Shown piece by piece: positions 6,458-12,063 of a stretch of DNA of 12,063 nt (position 1 is its first letter; each line of letters begins with the position of its first letter). The notes beneath the pieces were generated by a model. It saw only the letters and a program-made list of their open reading frames with translations, was not told the origin of the DNA and made no database searches. The stretch covers positions 1 to 12,063 of the forward strand of contig JBNKRV010000102.1 in assembly GCA_050296935.1 (NCBI GenBank). Direction: 5' to 3'. Origin of the DNA: Saccharicrinis sp050296935 (GTDB taxonomy: Bacteria; Bacteroidota; Bacteroidia; Bacteroidales; Marinilabiliaceae). The position numbers were made by a program, and so were the translations under genes.

Positions 6458-6496
6458 CTTATTTTTATTTAAATAATGACTTTGAGATATTTACAT

Positions 6497-7156
6497 TTAG
6501 GCAATTGATTTTGTAGATGCGTATATTACAAAGTCCATATAATATATTTCATTCTTATTGTTCCAGATTATTTTTCCAACTTCACAGATTTCCCCGAGTA
6601 AACCGTACAATTCGTTTGCCAATTGAATGCGTTCAGCGGATTTTTGTTTTCGTTTTGTTATAGATAATGACAGGTCATTAATAGCTGATTTAAAAAGATC
6701 CGTGCTTTTGGTAATCCTATTAAGATCAGATTTTGTTATATTTTGTGCAATTGGTTGATTTATTATTGATTTAGTTTTATCAATGATATTATTTGCCATT
6801 GAAAGTGTGTAGGAATCATTTTGAGATTCAGATTCTTCAAATGATAAATAACTTGAATCTATAGATTTTAAATCTAAAGCAGGCTTTATTTTGTTACAAA
6901 TGTTATGTATCTCCTTTATTAAAGACTCACGCATTTCATTTTTAAATTTAGTTTTCACCTTTTCAATTGATTCATAAAATGCATCATAAGGAATGTTTTT
7001 TAATTGTTCATTTTTTGTAACAACTACTTCCTTGAAATAAGAGTCAAGTCCATACTCTTCAAATTCTGGAGCATCACGATCAAAGTCAATAAGTGATTTT
7101 TCGATTCGATCAGAAAGTTCTGCAATGGAGAAGTTGAATTTACTTTTTAAGTTCAT
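6497..7156 (-). CDS. Uncharacterised all-helical protein, Bacteroidota type
   Basis: A 219-residue soluble protein with no signal peptide or membrane span, lysine- and glutamate-rich and predicted almost fully helical. It appears to hold two related helical halves (about 10-90 and 118-200). The C-terminus AERIQLANELYGLLGEICEV then GKIIW, ending in YYMDFVIY, matches from memory the closing motif (ER...N.LY..L...C..GK..W...Y.DYVIY) of an unnamed group of proteins frequent in Bacteroidota genomes. No function is known and no catalytic motif is visible. The ATG at 7156 follows AACCTAAAAAAAACCAAAC with no Shine-Dalgarno. It is transcribed alone, opposite to both neighbours, with its own terminator at 6428 and a 13-bp palindrome at 7198-7210 upstream. 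Confidence 0.72.
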   Translation of the reverse strand: MNLKSKFNFSIAELSDRIEKSLIDFDRDAPEFEEYGLDSYFKEVVVTKNEQLKNIPYDAFYESIEKVKTKFKNEMRESLIKEIHNICNKIKPALDLKSIDSSYLSFEESESQNDSYTLSMANNIIDKTKSIINQPIAQNITKSDLNRITKSTDLFKSAINDLSLSITKRKQKSAERIQLANELYGLLGEICEVGKIIWNNKNEIYYMDFVIYASTKSIA

Positions 7157-7749
7157 GTTTGGTTTTTTTTAGGTTAATAGAATATATGTATTTAATGATA
7201 ATGTCATTATAGCTTGATCCTTAGATTGTCATACTATACCTAAATTATAAAAAATGTTTAAAAAAAACAACAGATAAATTAATTCATATGGATTAAAATG
7301 GCAATTTTATGAATCAATGAAATCATAGCTGTTCTATGATGTATTTTTACTGCTTGGCAGGTTTCTAAAGGGGGTAGGACTGATTATAAAAATCTGAAAT
7401 CTTAATGTTTTGAAAAAAATCAACTTTTTTCACAGTAAATCATCAATGTAAGATAATAATGAAATATGATAAATGAAAAGCTGAATTAATTGATTAAAAA
7501 TTCAAGCGGACTTTATTCTACATTCACATATTTAATCAAAAATCGAAAAAATGGTGTTAGGGCTTTAATGACCTTTGGAATGAACAAGAAACTCAAAAAG
7601 ATTGAGTCTGAAAAAAAAACGGATTATGATTAAAAATATACGCATTAATCAAATGAAGTTAAATCGGGTACGAATTTCAAACATTTACTAATTTAAAGTG
7701 TTTCTTTTTCAAGGATCAGATATTTCCGAAATAATAAAAATAATGCCTT
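7157..7749. other. Divergent noncoding interval
   Basis: This 593-bp gap separates the minus-strand helical protein from the plus-strand cupredoxin and must hold both promoters. No exact TAnnTTTG box was found. A 47-codon frame with a TTG start (7490-7633, basic, ending KKLKKIESEKKTDYD) is present; it has no start signal or terminator and I do not call it a gene. No RNA gene or repeat is evident. Confidence 0.55.
7198..7210. promoter_or_regulatory. Palindrome upstream of the helical-protein gene
   Basis: ATAATG-T-CATTAT is a perfect 13-bp palindrome, 42-54 bp upstream of the minus-strand start codon at 7156. Its position suits an operator, but AT-rich palindromes arise easily by chance in this DNA. 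Confidence 0.3.
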
Positions 7750-8376
7750 ATGAAAAAGTGTTTTACTATAGTCTGTTTATTATTGTTTTCTATTTGTATA
7801 ATAGGAATTTCCGTTAATGCCCAAACCACTCATCAAGTGAATGTAAGTGGATTTTCATTTACCCCTTCAAATCTGGTAATCAATACAGGAGATAAGGTTG
7901 TTTGGAGTAATACTGGTGGTTTTCATAATGTGAATGGAACCATCGAAACCTACCCTGATAATCCAGAGTCTTTTGGTAATAGTGCTCAGAATGCGCCTTG
8001 GGAGTATAGTCATATTTTTAACGTGGCAGGTAGTTATGATTATCAATGTGATATTCATTTAAGTGGTGGTATGACAGGTATGATAACAGTAAATACACCG
8101 ACTTTTATTGGAGATAGAAGCACCAATGATTCTGGAGTTTTAATTTACCCGCAGCCAGCTTATGATTATATTAATATTGATTTAGGTTCAGCTTTTTCTC
8201 AGAATACATATCAGATGTTAATATTTAACTTGTTAGGATCTAAAGTGCTGCAAGTTGAGTTATTTGCAAATTCTATTAATAAAATTAATATTAGTAAGCT
8301 TCCTTCGTCAACTTATTTATATAAAATTCAGAATGCAGATGGAGTTTTGACAACAGGAAAACTAATGATACACTAA
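7750..8376 (+). CDS. Secreted cupredoxin with T9SS sorting domain
   Basis: A 208-residue exported protein. Residues 1-24 are a Sec signal peptide (cleavage near VNAQ). Residues about 26-116 form a plastocyanin/amicyanin-type cupredoxin fold with an intact type 1 copper site: H59 in GGFHNV, then C100, H103 and M108 in CDIHLSGGM. Residues about 130-208 are a Por-type C-terminal sorting domain, starting VLIYPQPAYDYINIDL and ending VLTTGKLMIH, which sends the protein through the type IX system to the cell surface or medium. Likely role: one-electron transfer or copper binding outside the cell; the redox partner is not in the window. The ATG at 7750 is chosen because it gives the complete signal peptide. 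No terminator is evident downstream. Confidence 0.9.
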   Translation: MKKCFTIVCLLLFSICIIGISVNAQTTHQVNVSGFSFTPSNLVINTGDKVVWSNTGGFHNVNGTIETYPDNPESFGNSAQNAPWEYSHIFNVAGSYDYQCDIHLSGGMTGMITVNTPTFIGDRSTNDSGVLIYPQPAYDYINIDLGSAFSQNTYQMLIFNLLGSKVLQVELFANSINKINISKLPSSTYLYKIQNADGVLTTGKLMIH

Positions 8377-8473
8377 AATGTTTCATTGAAAATATTATAA
8401 ACATTGATGATTCTCAGGGTTTTAATTTTAGGTAAAAGTCCATTTCCTATTCTGAATATTATTAAAATGTCAT
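8377..8473. other. Short gap after the cupredoxin gene
   Basis: The only structure seen is a loose dyad, AATGTTT and AAACATT with a 15-base spacer, just after the cupredoxin stop. It has no T-run and I do not call it a terminator. Confidence 0.4.
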
Positions 8474-8639
8474 ATGAAAAAGGAGGATGTTAATGCGGAA
8501 GTATTCAAACTCTTTGATGATTACGTTCCTGATATTCTTAACCGAAGATAGTTTGTAGAAAAGGTTTTTGCTTATGCCGTTTGGAGCTATTGCTGGCAAT
8601 GCCTTATTGAGTTTTGTAATGCACAACTATAATAATGCT
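8474..8639 (+). pseudogene. Decayed N-terminus of a dienelactone hydrolase-type gene
   Basis: From ATG 8474 the frame reads MKKEDVNAEVFKLFDDYV, then PDILNRR, a TAG stop at 8549, and FVEKVFAYAV. After one extra T near 8582 the next frame continues GAIAGNALLSFVMHNYNNA to 8639. Joined, this matches from memory the N-terminus of secreted Bacteroidota dienelactone hydrolase family proteins, which typically read like EVFDLYDDYAHNKLDRR, FIEKLSAYAVGG and ALLSFLMPNYQ. The alpha/beta-hydrolase body with its nucleophile is absent: the sequence stops where the next gene's ATG begins (8646). With a stop, a frameshift and the catalytic domain deleted, it is a nonfunctional remnant. It may now supply the promoter and leader for the downstream gene. 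Confidence 0.6.
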
Positions 8640-8645
8640 ATTATC

Positions 8646-9296
8646 ATGAAAAAGCAATCAATAATTTTAGTAGTGATTTTTATTATAGTATCCATAACTA
8701 ATTTATGTATGGCATCAGATCCCTACCATAAGGTCATAACTGAGCAACTGGATAAAATGTATAAAACGAACTCTGTTGAAGAATTGATTGGTATTTCAGG
8801 GGTTTTTTTACGTATTTCAGAAAAGGAGCAAAATGGTTGGTTACCTTTGTATTATGCAACATATTCCTTAGTAAGGATAGCCTTTTTTACAAAAGATGCC
8901 GATTTAATTGATAAATACTTAGATGAGGCTCAGGTATATATGGATATGCTGAAAGAAAAGCAACCCGCGGAGTCAGAGGTTTTTGTCCTTCAATCTTTAT
9001 TATACGCAATGAAAATAACAGGTCCCGCACGAGGTATAAAATATTCGTTTTTATCTAATAATGCATTAGAAGTAGCAGAGGAGATGAATGCCTCAAATCC
9101 AAGGGTGTTTTACTGCAGGGGAAATAATCTTTTTCATACACCTTCGTTTTTAGGAGGAGGAAAAGATAAAGCCTTACCATTCTTTGAAAAAGCAAAGGAA
9201 CTTTATGAAAAATGGGTATCTCCACAGGATTTTTGGCCTGCCTGGGGTGCAGATCACAATCTGTTAATGTTGAAGCAATGTAAAGAAGATGAGTAG
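8646..9296 (+). CDS. Secreted TPR-like helical protein
   Basis: A 216-residue protein, from the ATG at 8646. The same frame is open back to 8568, but those codons belong to the hydrolase remnant, and starting at 8646 exposes a proper signal peptide (MKKQSIILVVIFIIVSITNL, cleavage near CMA-SDP). The mature part is helical with tetratricopeptide-like pairing: WLPLYYATYSLVRIAFF, LIDKYLDEAQVYMDMLKE, EVFVLQSLLYAMKI. It ends NPRVFYCRGNNLFHTPSFLG, GGKDKALPFFEKAKELYE and WPAWG. The NPR...F.TP...GGGK.KA..FFEKA pattern is one I associate with a conserved, uncharacterised periplasmic family in Bacteroidota. It probably acts as a protein-binding scaffold; the partner is unknown. A likely terminator follows at 9341. 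Confidence 0.75.
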   Translation: MKKQSIILVVIFIIVSITNLCMASDPYHKVITEQLDKMYKTNSVEELIGISGVFLRISEKEQNGWLPLYYATYSLVRIAFFTKDADLIDKYLDEAQVYMDMLKEKQPAESEVFVLQSLLYAMKITGPARGIKYSFLSNNALEVAEEMNASNPRVFYCRGNNLFHTPSFLGGGKDKALPFFEKAKELYEKWVSPQDFWPAWGADHNLLMLKQCKEDE

Positions 9297-9720
9297 TTTT
9301 GATATGCAATATTGAAGTACATCTTATAGATATAAAGTATATTGATTCGTATTGAGGGATCAATTTTTACGTTCATGAAATCTGGTTTAAAAAAATGATT
9401 TCAAAATATACAGCTAAACCTAATGAGGGTGGTTCGGGTCTATCTCTAATACCTTCCAAATGATAAATACACTTGAATGGAATCAAAGAACAAGATATAA
9501 TTGTATCTGGAGATAGAATGAAACCCTTTAAAATCTGGCAGTATGGTTAAGTAATATTTAAGTCAATGTTAGAGAACGTCTAACAATTATTTCTTTAATC
9601 CTGAGGTTTTATTTATCTGGATTTTATTTAGATAATTGTAAAAAGATTTAATCATTGAAATAAAATTCTGCGATAAGTGTATTTTTTGTTTATTTTCGTC
9701 TCGAAATTCAATTATTAAAT
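9297..9720. other. Noncoding interval before the GNAT-like gene
   Basis: Apart from the terminator at 9341, this 424-bp stretch holds a small dyad GTTAGA-GAACG-TCTAAC near 9570 and, at about 9690-9700, TATTTTCG, one mismatch from the TAnnTTTG promoter box and suitably placed for the gene at 9721. No credible frame was found. Confidence 0.5.
9341..9368 (+). terminator. Probable terminator of the TPR-like gene
   Basis: ATTGATTC (9341-9348) pairs with GGATCAAT (9357-9364) through eight pairs, one a wobble, around an 8-base loop, and runs into TTTTT. It lies about 45 bp after the stop codon. The stem is AT-rich, so efficiency is uncertain. Confidence 0.55.
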
Positions 9721-10845
9721 ATGAGTATTCAGATAGAAGAGGTTTTAACCCAAGGACAAAGAAAAAAATTTGTAAACTTTCCTTATCAATTATATAAGAC
9801 TAATAAATATTGGGTTCCCCCAATAAAAAGTGATGAGCTCAGTTCTATTACTCCAGATAAAAATCCATCTTTTGATTTCTGTAAAGCTAAATTTTGGATT
9901 GCTGAAAAAGATGGGAATGTTGTGGGACGGATTGGTGCTATAGTTAATAAATTGTGGATTGAAAAGATCGGGGAAAATATTGGGCGAATTACCCGAATAG
10001 AATTTATAGATGATGCTGAAGTTGTGGAAGCGCTTTTTAAAGTTGCTGAAGATTATTTGAAGTCGGAAGGTATGGTTGGTGTTTTCGGACCATTAGGGTT
10101 TTCAAATCTTGATCATTCAGGAATGCTTATTGAAGGTTTTGATTGGATGCCATGTATGGCCAGTGATTATCATTGGGACTATTATCAAAAACATATCGAA
10201 AATCTTGGTTACACTAAGGAAAGGGATTGGCTTGAGTTTAGAATTACATTTCCGGATGCTTTGCCTGAAAAATCAGTTAAAGTAGCTGAAATGATAAAGA
10301 AGCGTTATAATCTTACAGCTGTTAGCTTTAAGAATAGCAAAGAACTTGAGCCCTATAGAGAAAAGATTTTTAATGTATTTAATGATGCATTTGCTAATCT
10401 ATTTGCAACTTTTAGATTACCTGATAATCTAATCAAATTTTATATAGACAAATTTTTCCCTGCCATTAATGCCAGGTATGTCAAAATTATTTTAGATAAG
10501 GATAATGAATTGGCTGGATTTCTGGTAGCACTACCCTCTTTATCAAAGGCGCTTCAAAAGGCAAAAGGAAAGTTGTTGCCTTTTGGGTGGTGGCATCTTA
10601 AAAATGCTTTAGAAAAACCTGAAGAAATGGATTTAATGTTAACGGGAGTTCGTCCTGAATTCCAGAAGTTAGGATTGGCAGCATTATTGACAAATGAACT
10701 TTGGAATACTGCAAATGCAGATGGGATTAAGTTTGTAGAAACAACAGGAATGCTTGAGGATAATAATGTTGCGATTCAAATATGGAAATCTTTTGACCAT
10801 ATACAACACAAAAGGAAAAGGTGTTTTCGAAAAATGTTTATCTAA
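9721..10845 (+). CDS. GNAT-fold acyltransferase-like protein (YghO-like)
   Basis: A 374-residue cytoplasmic protein with no signal peptide. It opens like the YghO-type family (FVNFPYQLYKTNKYWVPPI), in which two GNAT-like halves are joined. The first half (about 1-180) contains FWIAEKDGNVVGRIGAIVN and the conserved VFGPLGFSNLDHSGMLIEGF. The second (about 195-374) carries the acetyl-CoA loop TGVRPEFQKLGLAALL (308-323), then VETTGMLEDNNVAIQIWKSF, typical of motif A and B of GNAT enzymes. The acceptor is unknown; an N-acyltransferase role is inferred from fold only. The ATG at 9721 follows AATTATTAAAT. It converges with rpe and shares the terminator at 10864. Confidence 0.8.
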   Translation: MSIQIEEVLTQGQRKKFVNFPYQLYKTNKYWVPPIKSDELSSITPDKNPSFDFCKAKFWIAEKDGNVVGRIGAIVNKLWIEKIGENIGRITRIEFIDDAEVVEALFKVAEDYLKSEGMVGVFGPLGFSNLDHSGMLIEGFDWMPCMASDYHWDYYQKHIENLGYTKERDWLEFRITFPDALPEKSVKVAEMIKKRYNLTAVSFKNSKELEPYREKIFNVFNDAFANLFATFRLPDNLIKFYIDKFFPAINARYVKIILDKDNELAGFLVALPSLSKALQKAKGKLLPFGWWHLKNALEKPEEMDLMLTGVRPEFQKLGLAALLTNELWNTANADGIKFVETTGMLEDNNVAIQIWKSFDHIQHKRKRCFRKMFI

Positions 10846-10863
10846 GTATGTTAATAATATAGT

Positions 10864-10894
10864 AAAAGCCGGTAAGTAAATTGCCGGCTTTTTT
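10864..10894. terminator. Shared terminator between the GNAT-like gene and rpe
   Basis: AAAAGCCGGTAA (10864-10875) pairs with TTGCCGGCTTTT (10881-10892), 12 pairs with one wobble and a 5-base loop, with six Ts on the plus side. The symmetric A and T tracts let it serve both converging genes, being 19 bp after the plus-strand stop and about 27 bp after the minus-strand stop. Confidence 0.9.
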
Positions 10895-10920
10895 ATTGAT
10901 ATCCATATTTTTTAAATATG

Positions 10921-11601
10921 CTAAACGATTCTACCTGTAGGTGGAGAAGGTAAAAAGTGCTTTAGTTCTTTAACTGCCTCAATAGGGTTTGGTGCTCTGA
11001 ATACAGAACTTCCGGCAACTAATACATCTGCTCCTGCATTAATCAGCATTTGAGCATTTGCAATAGTTACACCACCATCAACTTCTATTAAGGCTCTGCT
11101 GCCTTTTCTTTCTATTAAGTTTTTTAAATCTGCAATCTTCTTGTACGTGTTTTCAATGAATTTCTGACCTCCAAAACCAGGATTTACAGACATTAATAAT
11201 ACTAAATCAACTTCCGTAATAATTTCTTCTAATAGAAAAACGGGTGTATGCGGATTTAAAGTTACACCAGCTTGCATACCTTCTTTTTTTATAGCATCAA
11301 TAGTTCTGTGAAGGTGGTTACATACCTCGTAATGTACGTTTAATAGATCTGCACCGGCGTTTTTAAAATCAGTAATATATTTGTCCGGATTTACAATCAT
11401 TAAGTGAACATCAAAAGGTTTCTCAATTTTTGGTCGTAATGACTCAATTATTGGAAAACCAAATGAAATATTAGGTACAAATACACCATCCATAATGTCC
11501 AGATGTAGCCAGTCAGCTTCACTTTTATTAATGATTTCAATTTGAGATTCCATTTGACTGAAATCTGCAGCTAAAAGTGAAGGTGCAATTAGGTGTTTCA
11601 T
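10921..11601 (-). CDS. rpe: Ribulose-phosphate 3-epimerase
   Basis: A 226-residue TIM-barrel enzyme that interconverts D-ribulose 5-phosphate and D-xylulose 5-phosphate in the pentose phosphate pathway. The key residues are in place: S8 in APSLLAADF, metal ligands H33 and D35 in HLDIMDG, H66 in DVHLMI, and D175 in EVDGGV, with D35 and D175 also acting as acid/base. The phosphate-binding regions MSVNPGFGGQ (137-146) and ADVLVAGSSVF (191-201) are intact. Length is normal, with a slight C-terminal tail (LPSPPTGRIV). The ATG at 11601 gives the canonical N-terminus and has no Shine-Dalgarno (AAGTAACAATAACAA precedes it). It is transcribed alone, with a palindromic element about 36 bp upstream of its start. 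Confidence 0.97.
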   Translation of the reverse strand: MKHLIAPSLLAADFSQMESQIEIINKSEADWLHLDIMDGVFVPNISFGFPIIESLRPKIEKPFDVHLMIVNPDKYITDFKNAGADLLNVHYEVCNHLHRTIDAIKKEGMQAGVTLNPHTPVFLLEEIITEVDLVLLMSVNPGFGGQKFIENTYKKIADLKNLIERKGSRALIEVDGGVTIANAQMLINAGADVLVAGSSVFRAPNPIEAVKELKHFLPSPPTGRIV

Positions 11602-11636
11602 TTGTTATTGTTACTTTATAAGCTTTAATACTATCG

Positions 11637-11826
11637 TTTTAACCCGGATTATGTATTAGAAATTTTGAAAGTACGATAAAAACAAGGCTTCACAGAAACG
11701 ATGCATAATTTGTCCCGATTCAATTGTCAGGAACACCGTTCCCGTAATTTGAGTGAAGCAACGAAGAATCTTTTTGAAGTAATTTCAATGCGTAATAGAG
11801 TTTCTAATGCATACTTTAGGTTTAAA
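11637..11826. mobile_element. MITE-like noncoding element upstream of rpe
   Basis: This is a 190-bp element with imperfect terminal inverted repeats. The 26 bases at 11637-11662 (containing AACCCGGATTATGTATTAGA) match the inverse of 11801-11826 (containing TCTAATGCATACTTTAGG) at 20 positions. Inside are a second nested dyad, GCTTCAC against GTGAAGC, and a short hairpin GGAAC-ACC-GTTCC, so the single strand could fold into one long structure. It encodes nothing. It occupies the region where the rpe promoter would be expected. A related solo end may occur at 6373-6402, suggesting a dispersed family in this genome. Confidence 0.5.
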
Positions 11827-11961
11827 TGAAATAAAAACAAATTTCTGAGCAAAAATAAGGTTTATGAATTAAAATATAGAAAATTAAATTCTTTTTGTTG
11901 TTCTATGGAGGTAAAACAGATGAGTAATAACCTGAGTTCGATATAAAATTAATGGCTCAAA

Positions 11962-12055
11962 TCGCTTATAAATATTGAGTTTTAAGGAATGTTTGCGAAA
12001 GCATAGCGGGCTATGGTAAGCAAATATGACGCAGAAAATCGGTATTTATAAGTGA
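11962..12055. repeat. Palindromic repeat element, cut by the window end
   Basis: TCGCTTATAAATA (11962-11974) is the inverse of TATTTATAAGTGA (12043-12055), 12 of 13 bases matching. Between them a GC-richer core folds as TTTGC (11992) with GCAAA (12020) around an inner CATAG-CGGG-CTATG hairpin (12002-12015). The surrounding text differs in composition from the AT-rich flanks and encodes nothing. The element probably extends both ways (GAGTTCGATATAAAATTAAT lies to its left) and its right side leaves the window, so its true ends cannot be set. Confidence 0.5.
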
Positions 12056-12063
12056 CATTCATA

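Noticed and set aside
7490..7633. 47-codon basic frame with TTG start
   Set aside because: No promoter, terminator or recognisable motif; lysine-rich composition follows from A-rich DNA. Conservation would be needed to revive it.
9055..9363. Minus-strand frame of 102 codons
   Set aside because: Antisense to the TPR-like gene, which has a signal peptide and a coherent helical pattern.

Overview
The window is low-GC DNA that looks like a chromosomal stretch from a member of the Bacteroidota, possibly a marine Marinilabiliales-type organism. The support is a secreted cupredoxin with a type IX secretion (Por) C-terminal sorting domain, several short lipoproteins, TAnnTTTG-like promoter boxes, an almost complete lack of Shine-Dalgarno sequences, and a helical protein family I associate with this phylum. 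The lineage below phylum level is a guess.

Layout. 1-140: a small palindromic element with near-matching ends and a terminator-like hairpin. 152-1668 (+): a HAD phosphatase-like gene broken by a one-base frameshift, then a single-HKD phospholipase-D/nuclease-like protein that has no AUG start. 1784-2620 (+): a CvfB-type S1 RNA-binding protein. 2830-3222 (+): a small lipoprotein with a fibronectin-III-like domain and a strong terminator. 3223-3901: noncoding, with a MITE-like element carrying an 18-bp tandem duplication. 3902-4696 (+): a lipoprotein with MORN-like (YwqK-type) repeats and a strong terminator. 4816-5436 (+): a lipoprotein of unknown function whose signal peptide has no in-frame ATG. 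5464-5781 (-): the ATPase end of a histidine kinase, truncated. 6148-6264 (+): an unlisted 38-residue single-span membrane protein followed by a strong terminator. 6497-7156 (-): an uncharacterised helical protein. 7750-8376 (+): the T9SS cupredoxin. 8474-8639: the decayed N-terminus of a dienelactone hydrolase-type gene, directly upstream of a secreted TPR-like protein at 8646-9296 (+). 9721-10845 (+): a double-GNAT-like protein converging on rpe at 10921-11601 (-) across a shared terminator. 11602-12063: two further palindromic noncoding elements, the second cut by the window edge.

The genes do not form one pathway. Most are single transcription units bounded by their own hairpins and wide AT-rich gaps. 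Only HAD plus PLD (10 bp apart) look co-transcribed. Rpe (pentose phosphate pathway) and CvfB are housekeeping genes. The lipoproteins, cupredoxin and TPR-like protein are cell-envelope or secreted products.

The common theme is erosion: one clear frameshift (HAD), one suspected frameshift (4816 lipoprotein), one truncated kinase, one gene remnant, and four MITE-like palindromic elements of different sequence. I see no CRISPR array, defence island, phage module, biosynthetic cluster or RNA gene. The most interesting items are the 38-residue membrane protein, the noncoding element families (one with a probable solo end at 6373) and the pseudogene traces.
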